Part shown: piece by piece, positions 1 through 9,984 of the stretch
Layout: each line of letters begins with the position of its first letter
Position numbering within the stretch: the first letter of the stretch is position 1
NCBI GenBank assembly: GCA_903862155.1
Contig: CAIOXF010000373.1
Location: 1 to 13,504 of the forward strand
DNA from: an uncultured cyanobacterium
GTDB lineage: Bacteria; Cyanobacteriota; Cyanobacteriia; PCC-6307; Cyanobiaceae
Length of the DNA: 13,504 bases
Direction of reading: 5' to 3'
Notes under the pieces: model-generated
The model's input: the letters and a program-made list of their open reading frames with translations, nothing else
Database searches by the model: none
What the model was told of the DNA's origin: nothing
Translations under genes and position numbers: made by a program

Positions 1-2675
1 CGGGCGCAGATGCTCTCCACACTCTCCACCTGCTCGATCGGCAGGGGCGTGGCCGCGGGCTTGAGCTCCAGCAGGTCGCGCAGGGCGGTGACCGGCCGGT
101 TTTCCAGCAGGGTCTGGTAAGTGGAGAAGTGGTCGTAGCCCGGGCCGGTCTTCACGGCCGCATGCAGGGCCTTGGCCATCTCCGGGCTGTTGAGGTGGTA
201 CTCGCCGCCGGTGCGGTACTGCACGAAGCCCATGAACTCGAGCTTGGTGCGGTCGAGTTCGGGGAAAGCCTTGCTGTGGAAGGTGAGGGTTTCGCTGGCG
301 AGCTCCGTGAGGCTCAGGCCCGCCACACGGCTGGTGGTGCCCTTGAAGGCCAACGCGATCAGGTCGGCGCCGATGCCGATTGCCTCGAAGATCTGGGCAC
401 CGTGGTAGCTAGCCAGCAGCGAGATACCGATCTTGGAGAGGATCTTGCGCAGGCCATCTTCCAGGGCCTTGCGCACGTTGGCCTGGGCCTGATCCACGCT
501 GAGGGCCGGCAGCTTGCCGGTTTCGATCAGCTTCTGGGTGCGGGGATGGGCCAGCCAGTGGCGAGTGGTTTCCCAGGTGAGCCAGGGGCACACGGCACTG
601 GCACCGAAGCCGATCAGGCAGGCCAGATGATGGGTGCTCCAGCACTGGGCCGTGTCCACCACCAGGGATGTCTGCAAACGCAGGCCGAGGTTGAGCAGGT
701 GGTGATGCACCGCGCCCACGGCTAGCAGCGGCGGAACATAGGAGGTGGTGGCGTTGATGCCACTGGCCTGGCCATCCAGCCCCTGGCGATCGGAGAGCAC
801 CAGGATCTGCTTGCCATCGCGCACCGCTGACTCGGCCTCGGCCTTGAGGCGATTCACCGCTGCCTCCAGCCCGGACGGCCCATCGGTGATGGCCATCAGA
901 GTGGAGAGGGTGGCCGCCGGAATGCCCTGGCTACCCACGGCCGCCAGCTCGGCTTCATTGAGGATCGGCGAGGAGAGATGCAGCACCGCCGCTGAGGCGG
1001 CATCGGGGCGCAGGGGTGAACCCCGCTTGCCCAGATGCATCTCCAAGCTCATCACCAGCTTTTCGCGCAGCGGGTCGATGGGCGGATTGGTGACCTGGGC
1101 GAAGCGCTGTTTGAAGTAGTCGTACAGCAGGTGCGGCTTGCCGGAAAGCACCGCCAAGGGGATGTCATCCCCCATGCAATAGGTGGGTTCCTTAGCGGCA
1201 CCGGCCATGTCCTCGATCACCAACTCGAGGTCTTCGGCGGTGAAGCCGAAGGCGGTCTGCTTCTGCAGCAGCTCCAGATCGGCCAGCTGCCGCTCCTGGG
1301 TCCAGGGCTGGGCGGTGAGGGTGCGGCGATGCTCGGCGAGCCAGGCGCCATAGGGATGGCGCGCGGCCACTTCCTGCTTCACGTCCCAGTTGTGCAGCAG
1401 GCGGCCCTGCTCCAGATCCACAGCCAGCATCTGGCCGGGGCCGAGGCGCCCCTTCTCGATGATGCGGCTCTCTTCGAGCTCCACCACACCGGTTTCAGAG
1501 CCCATTACCACGAAGCCGTCGCTGGTGATGCAGTAGCGGGCGGGGCGGAGGCCGTTGCGATCGAGGGTGGCGCCCACACTGCGGCCATCGGCGAACACCA
1601 GCAGGGCCGGACCATCCCAGGGCTCCTGGGTGCAGGCGGAATACTCGTAAAAGGCGGTGATCTCAGGCTTATCCGCCAGTTCGGGCTGGTCGCGGAAGGC
1701 TTCCGGCACCAGGGTGAGCAGGCTCTCGCTGATCGGCCGGCCGCTGCGCACCAGCAGCTCGAGCGTGGCGTCGAGGTTGGCGGAATCACTGAAGGCGGCG
1801 TTCACCACCGGCTTGAGATCCGCGGCGCCCTCGCCCCACACGGCGTCGAGGTTGGCCTCGGAAGCACGGGCCCAGTTGAGGTTGCCCAGCAGAGTGTTGA
1901 TCTCCCCGTTGTGCCCAAGCAGCCGCATCGGCTGGGCCAGGGGCCAACGGGGCAGGGTGTTGGTGCTGAAGCGGCGGTGATACACCGCAAAGCTCACCGC
2001 GAAGCGCTCATCGCGCAGGTCGCCGTAGAAAGCGGCGAGCACCTCAGAGCGCACCATGCCCTTGTACACAAGGGTGCGGCTGCTCAGCGAGGCGAAATAC
2101 AGATCGGAGGGGCCAGGGCCCCAGGCATCCCGGGCCCGGTCGCCGCAGCGACGGCGCAGGCGGAACAACAGCGACTCCAGGGCATCACCGCCCTCGCTGC
2201 TGGCCAGCAGCCACTGTTCAATCTCCGGAGCGGTGGAGCGGGCCATCGGCCCCAGCACAGCCGGATCCACCGGCACCACCCGCCAGCCCAGGCTGCGCAG
2301 GCCGAGCTTCTCGGCTTCCTCAGCGCAGAACGCCTTGGCCTGCTCGCGCTTGGCAGCGTCGGCCGGCAGGAACACCATCCCCAGGCCGCGGGCAGCGGTG
2401 GAAGCAGCGGCGGCATCTGGCCATACCGCCTCCAAATAGCTCCATGGGATGCCGCACAGCACGCCGGCACCATCCCCGGAATCCCCGTCGCCGCCGCAGC
2501 CGCCCCGGTGCTCCATGCAACCCAAACCGCGCAGGGCCTGGAGTAGCACCCAGTGGCTGGACTCACCCTTCAGGGAGGCCAGGAAACCCACGCCACAGGC
2601 ATCCTTCTCGCCGGCCACCGCCGCCGGAGCGGGACTGTCGCAGTGGGGCCAGGCAGGACGGAAGGATTGGGGCAT
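1..2675 (-). CDS. gltB: Glutamate synthase (GOGAT) large subunit, N-terminal 891 codons, cut by the left edge
   Basis: Transfers the amide nitrogen of glutamine to 2-oxoglutarate to give two glutamates, the second step of ammonium assimilation. The minus-strand frame is open from the ATG at 2675 to the window edge with no stop. After a short propeptide comes KDACGVGF, with Cys27 as the expected N-terminal nucleophile of the class II amidotransferase domain (about 27-430). HRRFSTNT (about 233-240) and LGHNGEINT (about 253-261) are conserved GOGAT blocks. The central domain follows, and the window ends in PIEQVESVESICA, just before the FMN/Fe-S synthase half. The family is about 1500 residues long, so roughly 40% is missing. 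The part that distinguishes ferredoxin-dependent (glsF) from NAD(P)H-dependent enzymes lies outside the window, so that choice is open. No Shine-Dalgarno sequence is seen. It is transcribed divergently from the glycosidase gene. Confidence 0.95.
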   Translation of the reverse strand, partial: MPQSFRPAWPHCDSPAPAAVAGEKDACGVGFLASLKGESSHWVLLQALRGLGCMEHRGGCGGDGDSGDGAGVLCGIPWSYLEAVWPDAAAASTAARGLGMVFLPADAAKREQAKAFCAEEAEKLGLRSLGWRVVPVDPAVLGPMARSTAPEIEQWLLASSEGGDALESLLFRLRRRCGDRARDAWGPGPSDLYFASLSSRTLVYKGMVRSEVLAAFYGDLRDERFAVSFAVYHRRFSTNTLPRWPLAQPMRLLGHNGEINTLLGNLNWARASEANLDAVWGEGAADLKPVVNAAFSDSANLDATLELLVRSGRPISESLLTLVPEAFRDQPELADKPEITAFYEYSACTQEPWDGPALLVFADGRSVGATLDRNGLRPARYCITSDGFVVMGSETGVVELEESRIIEKGRLGPGQMLAVDLEQGRLLHNWDVKQEVAARHPYGAWLAEHRRTLTAQPWTQERQLADLELLQKQTAFGFTAEDLELVIEDMAGAAKEPTYCMGDDIPLAVLSGKPHLLYDYFKQRFAQVTNPPIDPLREKLVMSLEMHLGKRGSPLRPDAASAAVLHLSSPILNEAELAAVGSQGIPAATLSTLMAITDGPSGLEAAVNRLKAEAESAVRDGKQILVLSDRQGLDGQASGINATTSYVPPLLAVGAVHHHLLNLGLRLQTSLVVDTAQCWSTHHLACLIGFGASAVCPWLTWETTRHWLAHPRTQKLIETGKLPALSVDQAQANVRKALEDGLRKILSKIGISLLASYHGAQIFEAIGIGADLIALAFKGTTSRVAGLSLTELASETLTFHSKAFPELDRTKLEFMGFVQYRTGGEYHLNSPEMAKALHAAVKTGPGYDHFSTYQTLLENRPVTALRDLLELKPAATPLPIEQVESVESICA

Positions 2676-2745
2676 AACCCGGAGATCTCACACGAACGCA
2701 GCGCTGGAAGCACGCCCGCAGGCAGCACCAACAGCAGAACGTTCA

Positions 2746-2751
2746 ATCCTA
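2746..2751 (-). promoter_or_regulatory. Candidate -10 element (TAGGAT) upstream of gltB
   Basis: In the 135-bp divergent spacer (2676-2810) the minus strand reads TCTAGGATT. TAGGAT resembles a sigma-70 -10 box and lies about 70 nt before the gltB start. No good -35 is found at 16-18 nt. No convincing NtcA site (GTA-N8-TAC) is seen: the nearest, GTA-N8-TGA, lies only 5 nt from the -10 and is rejected. A small inverted repeat GAGAT-tcac-ATCTC (2752-2765) overlaps the region. No promoter could be picked for the plus-strand gene. Confidence 0.3.
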
Positions 2752-2810
2752 GAGATTCACATCTCCTTACCTCTGTTCAGGGCTAGCGTTTTCTGGCCTC
2801 ACTGATCCCG

Positions 2811-4550
2811 ATGGCTGGGGCCCCGTCTTTCCTCGCCCTGCTGGCCCCGGGGCTGCTGCTGGCCCAGACCACGCCCCTGCGTCTGCTGCCGCCACCCCCG
2901 CCGCCGCGACCGGCCGACATGCGTCCCTCCGGCAGCCCCAGCCTGGAGGGGAGCGAGCTGGTGATCAACAGCAGGAGCCAGCAGGCCCGCTGGCTCTGGG
3001 TGGGAGGCGACGAGCGCAACCCGCTGGAGCTGTGGCTGCCGCTGGAAGTGCTGCAGAACCAGCTGGGGGTGAGCAGCCGCGCCCGGACAGACGGTGCGCT
3101 GCAACTCGAATGGTTTGGGGCCAGCCTGCAGGTACCGGCGGCCAACCAGCGCAGCCTCGATGACGAGGTGGCCGTGAATGCCCTGGAGCTGCTTCAGGTG
3201 GGCGGGGTGAGCCTGGAGCGCCGGGGCCAGCAGCTGCAGCTGGAGCGCGCCAGCACCTCGCTATTGCAAGTGCGTAGCGGCGCGGGGGGGCAGCGACTGG
3301 TGCTCGACCTCGACGGCCCGGCGGTGGTGCGCACGGGCGACAACAGCCTCCTGATCAGCGTGCGGGCCCGCCCCGACCAGCTCGCCGTCCTCCACGCCCA
3401 GGGCCTGAGGGCCAGCAACACGAACGGCGGGTTGGAGCTCCAAACCGCCGCCCGCCGCCCCAGCCGGGTGTTCACCCTCGGCGCGCCGGCACGGGTGGTG
3501 CTGGATCTGCCGGCCGCCCGCGGCGACCGCGACGCGGACGCGGCCCAACCCCTGGATCCGCGCCTGGTGGCCCTGCTCAACCGCGAGCTCCGCTGGGACC
3601 GGTTGGTGCGCAACGGCATGCGCGTGAACGCCGTGCAGCTGGATCCCCGCAGCAGCTCCCTGCAGCTGCGGCCACTCACCAGCGACCGGGGCATGGAAGG
3701 ACTCGGGGCACTCACCCAGCTCGCCAGCCGCCAGGGAGCGCTGGTAGCGGTGAACGGGGGCTACTTCAACCGGGTGCGCAAGCTGCCACTCGGGGCCCTG
3801 AGGGTGGATGGCCGCTGGCTTTCCGGGCCGATCCTCAACCGCGGCGTGGTGGCCTGGGAGCGGGGCAGCCTGCCGCGCTTCGGGCGCCTGCGACTCGAGG
3901 AATGGGTGGCGGGCCCCGATGGCCAGCGCCTGCCCCTGGTGGTGCTGAACAGCGGCTTTGTGCAGCGGGGGGTGAGCCGCTACACCAGCGACTGGGGGCC
4001 GGTATATCGGCCCCTGAGCGGCAACGAAACGGCGCTGCGGCTGCGCAACGGCCGCGTGGTGGAACGCTTCGACACACCGGCCCTGGAGATCGGCGTGCCC
4101 CTGAACCCCGGCGACGACCTGCTGGTGGCCCGCGGCGGGAATGTGCTCCCCTGGGGAGAGGGCGACGCACTCACCCTGACCACCCGGCCCAGCGACGCGC
4201 TTGGCCTGGCGCCCTTTGTGGTGGGCGGCGGCCCACTGCTGCTGCAGGAGGGCCGCGTGGTGATGAACGGCACCGCAGAAGGGTTCAGTCCGTCGTTCAT
4301 GAGCCAGGGGGCCCCCCGAACGGTGGTGGCCAGCGACGGCAACCGCTTCTGGCTGATCACCCTGGAGGGCACTGGTGATGCCGGCCCGACCCTCGGCGAA
4401 ACCGCCGCGCTGCTGGAGCAGATGGGCCTGCGCGACGCCCTCAACCTCGATGGCGGCAGCTCCACCGGACTGGTGATGGGCGGCACGATGCCCGTGAAGG
4501 GCCGGGGGGTGGCGGGCTCGGTGCACCACGGCATCGGCCTGGTGCCCTAA
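2811..4550 (+). CDS. Secreted NAGPA-type phosphodiester glycosidase family protein
   Basis: A 579-residue protein. Residues 1-20 look like a short signal peptide or membrane anchor (hydrophobic FLALLAPGLLLAQ), though no basic N-terminus is visible. A Pro-rich linker (27-34) follows. Residues about 47-145 resemble a copper-amine-oxidase-N-like wall domain (LPLEVLQNQLGV, and an ALELLQVGGVSLERRGQQL stretch). Residues about 160-235 hold paired RLVLDLDGP and ARVVLDLPA strands reminiscent of AMIN domains. The C-terminal part (about 265-579) is NAGPA/DUF2233-like: VAVNGGYFN (312-320), FVVGGGPLLL (469-478) and the hallmark ALNLDGGSSTGLVM (543-556). In the family these are uncovering enzymes or exopolysaccharide phosphodiester hydrolases; the substrate here is unknown. 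An envelope or exopolysaccharide role is inferred from secretion and the wall-like N-terminus. The ATG at 2811 was chosen because the hydrophobic segment follows directly; no Shine-Dalgarno sequence supports it. Confidence 0.85.
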   Translation: MAGAPSFLALLAPGLLLAQTTPLRLLPPPPPPRPADMRPSGSPSLEGSELVINSRSQQARWLWVGGDERNPLELWLPLEVLQNQLGVSSRARTDGALQLEWFGASLQVPAANQRSLDDEVAVNALELLQVGGVSLERRGQQLQLERASTSLLQVRSGAGGQRLVLDLDGPAVVRTGDNSLLISVRARPDQLAVLHAQGLRASNTNGGLELQTAARRPSRVFTLGAPARVVLDLPAARGDRDADAAQPLDPRLVALLNRELRWDRLVRNGMRVNAVQLDPRSSSLQLRPLTSDRGMEGLGALTQLASRQGALVAVNGGYFNRVRKLPLGALRVDGRWLSGPILNRGVVAWERGSLPRFGRLRLEEWVAGPDGQRLPLVVLNSGFVQRGVSRYTSDWGPVYRPLSGNETALRLRNGRVVERFDTPALEIGVPLNPGDDLLVARGGNVLPWGEGDALTLTTRPSDALGLAPFVVGGGPLLLQEGRVVMNGTAEGFSPSFMSQGAPRTVVASDGNRFWLITLEGTGDAGPTLGETAALLEQMGLRDALNLDGGSSTGLVMGGTMPVKGRGVAGSVHHGIGLVP

Positions 4551-4603
4551 AGGGCCGGCGTGGGCTGGCACACTCGGAACAACGCCCGATCTCTGCGTCA
4601 TCC

Positions 4604-4960
4604 ATGCCGAAGGGCCCTGGCCTGCGGATCACCGCCGCCGCTGCAGCGGAACTCGGCCGCCAGGCCGCCGTGGCAGGCACGCCTGGCCTGATGCACCTCG
4701 ATCTGATCGAGGGCGGCTGTGAGCAGTGGACCATCCGCCTGCGACCTGGCCATCTGGCCGGCACGCCGATCGCCCGCGCCGACGGGATCACGCTCTACGC
4801 CCCGGCGGAACAGCTACCCCAACTCGCCGGTCTCGGCCTCGACTACCGAGGCGACCTCAGCGGCGGCGGCTTCCTGGTGCGCTCCGGCGACGGCATCCGC
4901 TCCTGTGCGTGCGGGGCCGCCTTCAGCCGGTTGCCGGGTGGCCGGCAGGCGACGCAGTAA
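4604..4960 (+). CDS. A-type iron-sulfur cluster assembly/carrier protein (IscA/SufA/HesB-like)
   Basis: A 118-residue protein of the usual size for A-type carriers, which hold or deliver Fe-S clusters to target proteins. The three family cysteines are present: Cys39 in IEGGCEQW, and Cys101 and Cys103 in SCACGAAF. The typical C-terminal motif is CGC followed by G and a Ser/Ala-Phe pair; here the residue between the cysteines is Ala rather than Gly. LYAPAEQLPQLAGLGLDY and GGGFLVRS match the family's middle section. The protein is more divergent from E. coli IscA/SufA than the classical cyanobacterial copies, so I give no gene symbol. It lies 53 nt after the glycosidase gene and 65 nt before rpsL, so it could share a transcript with the ribosomal genes. 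No suf or isc genes are adjacent. No Shine-Dalgarno sequence is visible before the ATG. Confidence 0.85.
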   Translation: MPKGPGLRITAAAAAELGRQAAVAGTPGLMHLDLIEGGCEQWTIRLRPGHLAGTPIARADGITLYAPAEQLPQLAGLGLDYRGDLSGGGFLVRSGDGIRSCACGAAFSRLPGGRQATQ

Positions 4961-4980
4961 CGTGGCGGATTGTCGAAATC

Positions 4981-5010
4981 GGTCGGACGTCCGACCAGTG
5001 TTCTCCGACC
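4981..5010 (+). promoter_or_regulatory. Perfect palindrome plus third half-site in the rpsL leader
   Basis: Positions 4981-4996 read GGTCGGACGTCCGACC, a perfect 16-bp palindrome ending 29 nt before the rpsL ATG. A further TCCGACC lies at 5004-5010. As DNA it could bind a dimeric regulator. As RNA, GGTCGG (4981-4986) can pair with CCGACC at 4991-4996 (6-bp stem, ACGU loop), while GGTCGGA (4981-4987) can pair with TCCGACC at 5004-5010 (7-bp stem, 16-nt loop); the two folds are mutually exclusive. Function is inferred only. Confidence 0.5.
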
Positions 5011-5025
5011 AGATCCCGGCCCTCG

Positions 5026-5400
5026 ATGCCCACCATTCAGCAGCTGATTCGTACTGAGCGACAGAGTCTTATCCGCAAGACCAAGTCGCCCGCCCTGCGC
5101 GCTTGCCCCGAGCGGCGTGGTGTGTGCACCCGCGTGTACACCTCCACTCCCAAGAAGCCCAACTCGGCCCTGCGCAAGGTGGCCCGCGTACGCCTCACCT
5201 CGGGCTTCGAAGTCACCGCGTATATCCCCGGCATCGGCCACAACCTTCAGGAGCACTCCGTGGTGCTGATCCGCGGCGGCCGTGTCAAGGATCTCCCCGG
5301 TGTTCGCTACCACATCATCCGCGGCACGCTCGATACCGCTGGTGTGAAAGACCGTCGTCAGGCTCGTTCCAAGTACGGCGCCAAGACTCCGAAGGCCTGA
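5026..5400 (+). CDS. rpsL: 30S ribosomal protein S12
   Basis: A 124-residue S12, the decoding-centre protein of the small subunit, full length for the family. MPTIQQLIRTERQ, TPKKPNSALRKVARVRL (41-57) and GGRVKDLPGVRYHIIRGTLD (84-103) are nearly invariant. Lys43, Lys44 and Lys88 are wild type at sites where streptomycin-resistance substitutions usually fall. Asp89 is the residue methylthiolated by RimO in many bacteria. The frame is open upstream to 4726, but homology begins at the ATG at 5026; the longer reading would overlap the Fe-S gene. First gene of the translation cluster, with a palindromic leader and no Shine-Dalgarno sequence. Confidence 0.98.
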   Translation: MPTIQQLIRTERQSLIRKTKSPALRACPERRGVCTRVYTSTPKKPNSALRKVARVRLTSGFEVTAYIPGIGHNLQEHSVVLIRGGRVKDLPGVRYHIIRGTLDTAGVKDRRQARSKYGAKTPKA

Positions 5401-5416
5401 CGCCCGTCGTCAGGCT
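5352..5416 (+). repeat. 13-bp direct repeat spanning the rpsL end and the rpsL-rpsG spacer
   Basis: CCGTCGTCAGGCT occurs at 5352-5364, coding Asp-Arg-Arg-Gln-Ala near the S12 C-terminus, and again at 5404-5416 just after the rpsL stop, 52 bp apart. Both copies are followed by CGTTC, directly after the first and after two extra bases in the second. It may be a relic of a small duplication or chance in GC-rich DNA. The rest of the 75-bp spacer shows nothing recognisable. Confidence 0.55.
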
Positions 5417-5475
5417 GCCGTTCGTCGTAGCCACTCCGATCCCTTCGTTCTCTCCCGTCCCACCACGGTCACACC

Positions 5476-5946
5476 ATGTCTCGCCGTAACGCTGCCGAGA
5501 AGCGTCCAATCCTCCCGGATCCCCAGTTCAATAGCCGTCTGGCAACGATGATGGTGGCCCGTCTTATGAAGCACGGCAAGAAGTCCACTGCCCAGCGGAT
5601 CCTCTCGGACGCCTTCAGCTTGATCGGCGAGCGCACCGGTAGCGACCCCCTAGAGCTGTTCGAAACTGCCGTCCGTAATGCCACCCCCTTGGTGGAAGTG
5701 CGCGCCCGCCGCGTCGGTGGTGCCACCTATCAAGTTCCCATGGAAGTGCGCCAGGAGCGCGGCACCGCCATGGCCCTTCGCTGGCTGGTGAACTTCTCCC
5801 GCGGCCGCAACGGCCGCAGCATGGCCCAGAAGCTGGCCGGTGAACTGATGGATGCCGCCAACGAAGCCGGCAGCGCCGTTCGCAAGCGCGAAGAAACCCA
5901 CAAGATGGCCGAAGCCAACAAGGCCTTCGCCCACTACCGCTACTGA
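5476..5946 (+). CDS. rpsG: 30S ribosomal protein S7
   Basis: A 156-residue S7, the primary 16S rRNA-binding protein that nucleates assembly of the small-subunit head and lines the E site. The N-terminus MSRRNAAEKR, the central RNA-binding region with RVGGATYQVPMEVR (78-91) and the C-terminal KREETHKMAEANKAFAHYRY (137-156) are characteristic, and the length matches the bacterial family. It lies 75 nt after rpsL and 115 nt before fusA, in the standard str order. No Shine-Dalgarno sequence precedes the ATG; the start is fixed by homology. Confidence 0.98.
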   Translation: MSRRNAAEKRPILPDPQFNSRLATMMVARLMKHGKKSTAQRILSDAFSLIGERTGSDPLELFETAVRNATPLVEVRARRVGGATYQVPMEVRQERGTAMALRWLVNFSRGRNGRSMAQKLAGELMDAANEAGSAVRKREETHKMAEANKAFAHYRY

Positions 5947-6048
5947 TCAGCGGAACAGCGGGTCGGGGCTTCGGGCAGCTCCGGCCCTGCCGGGCAGGCG
6001 CGAGAACGCCGATCGGTAGAGTGACGCCCACTTTTTATAGACCCCTCC

Positions 6049-6052
6049 GGAG
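6049..6052 (+). promoter_or_regulatory. Ribosome binding site supporting the GTG start of fusA
   Basis: GGAG at 6049-6052 sits 9 nt before the GTG at 6062. It is one of the few recognisable Shine-Dalgarno matches in the window and supports the non-ATG start. TATAGA at 6036-6041 could be a weak -10, but no matching -35 is seen. Confidence 0.6.
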
Positions 6053-6061
6053 ACACCCCCC

Positions 6062-8137
<2,076 letters not shown>

Positions 8138-8174
8138 TCTTCCCCATACCCATTCACCCCCGATTCTTTAACCC

Positions 8175-9374
<1,200 letters not shown>

Positions 9375-9381
9375 TGGGCTG

Positions 9382-9401
9382 GGGGTCGCTTCGGTGACCC
9401 C
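9382..9401 (+). terminator. Hairpin with cUUCGg tetraloop just after tuf
   Basis: GGGGTCGC (9382-9389) pairs with GTGACCCC (9394-9401) in an 8-bp stem including one G-U pair, around a UUCG loop closed by C-G, an exceptionally stable tetraloop. It starts 7 nt after the tuf stop. No U-tract follows, so it may protect or process the 3' end, or act as a weak terminator, rather than being a classical terminator. Confidence 0.55.
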
Positions 9402-9424
9402 GCACCTCCACTGATCTAACGTTT

Positions 9425-9452
9425 AAGGGTGACGGCTCGGGCTGTCACCCTT
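9425..9452 (+). terminator. Second, 12-bp hairpin in the tuf-rpsJ spacer
   Basis: AAGGGTGACGGC (9425-9436) pairs with GCTGTCACCCTT (9441-9452), giving 12 pairs including one G-U, around a UCGG loop. Only a UUU run ends the right arm, so termination would be partial. With the first hairpin it forms a tandem pair in the 162-bp spacer. The rest of the spacer (9453-9536) shows an isolated TTGACC (9488-9493) without a -10 box. Confidence 0.6.
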
Positions 9453-9536
9453 TCGCACCTCGACAAACCAGGCAGCCGGTGCTCCGGTTGACCTGCAGAC
9501 CTACCGCGACCTGTCCGGGTTCTCGCCTAACTCCTA

Positions 9537-9857
9537 ATGTCCGCCACCATCGCCCAGCAGAAGATCCGCATCCGCCTGAAGGCGTTTGACCGCCGCATGC
9601 TGGATCTGTCCTGCGAAAAAATCATCGAAACCGCCGATCACACCGCTGCAACTGCGATCGGTCCCATCCCCCTGCCCACCAAGCGCAAGATCTACTGCGT
9701 TCTGCGCTCGCCCCACGTGGACAAGGACTCCCGCGAGCACTTCGAGACCCGCACGCACCGTCGGATCATCGACATCTACAGCCCTTCCTCCAAGACCATC
9801 GACGCCTTGATGAAGCTGGACCTACCCAGCGGCGTTGACATCGAAGTGAAGCTCTGA
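9537..9857 (+). CDS. rpsJ: 30S ribosomal protein S10
   Basis: A 106-residue S10 (NusE), a head protein of the small subunit that also acts in NusB-dependent antitermination. QQKIRIRLKAFDRRMLD, the central PIPLPTKRKIYCVLRSPHVDKDSREHFETRTHRR region (split by the ribosomal loop) and the terminal LPSGVDIEVKL are typical, and length is normal. It follows tuf as the last gene of the cluster rather than heading a separate S10 operon, an order known in cyanobacteria. A strong intrinsic terminator follows 61 nt after its stop. The ATG at 9537 has no Shine-Dalgarno sequence. Confidence 0.98.
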   Translation: MSATIAQQKIRIRLKAFDRRMLDLSCEKIIETADHTAATAIGPIPLPTKRKIYCVLRSPHVDKDSREHFETRTHRRIIDIYSPSSKTIDALMKLDLPSGVDIEVKL

Positions 9858-9918
9858 GCTGATCCACGAAGGTTCGTCTGAGCAAGGGCGCTACTGAACT
9901 CAGCTCAACAGCCTCTAA

Positions 9919-9952
9919 GCCTCCGGCCCTGAGCGGGCCGGAGGCATTTTTT
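9919..9952 (+). terminator. Rho-independent terminator of the translation cluster
   Basis: GCCTCCGGCCC (9919-9929) and GGGCCGGAGGC (9935-9945) form a perfect 11-bp GC-rich stem with a TGAGC loop. One A and six T residues (9947-9952) follow. This is a textbook intrinsic terminator and separates rpsJ from the LON-domain gene. Confidence 0.93.
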
Positions 9953-9953
9953 C

Positions 9954-9959
9954 TAGGAT
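9954..9959 (+). promoter_or_regulatory. Candidate -10 element (TAGGAT) for the LON-domain gene
   Basis: TAGGAT lies directly behind the terminator T-run and 25 nt before the ATG at 9985, implying a leader of about 18 nt. The 9-mer TCTAGGATT (9952-9960) is identical to the one upstream of gltB. The upstream DNA is the terminator stem, so no -35 is evident. Confidence 0.4.
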
Positions 9960-9984
9960 TCACGCTGCAACTCCTGATCAAGCC

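Noticed and set aside
1035..2546. 503-codon plus-strand open frame opposite gltB, and the shorter 129-725 frame
   Set aside because: Translation is His/Gly/Ala-rich without any recognisable domain, while the opposite strand encodes highly conserved GOGAT. It is a GC-rich antisense shadow.
2757..2772. Possible NtcA site upstream of gltB
   Set aside because: The second half-site is TGA instead of TAC and the distance to the -10 is about 5 nt instead of about 22.
4554..4569. Possible terminator after the glycosidase gene (GCCGGC-GTGG-GCTGGC)
   Set aside because: Only a 6-bp stem with one G-U pair and no T-run; common by chance in GC-rich DNA.
3261..4601. 446-codon minus-strand open frame opposite the glycosidase gene
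   Set aside because: Low-complexity His/Ala/Gln-rich shadow; the plus strand carries the NAGPA motifs.
4726..5025. N-terminal extension of rpsL by 100 codons
   Set aside because: The extension is the out-of-frame Fe-S gene; S12 homology starts at the ATG at 5026.
9488..9493. TTGACC as a -35 box before rpsJ
   Set aside because: No -10-like sequence 16-18 nt downstream (CTGTCC at that place).
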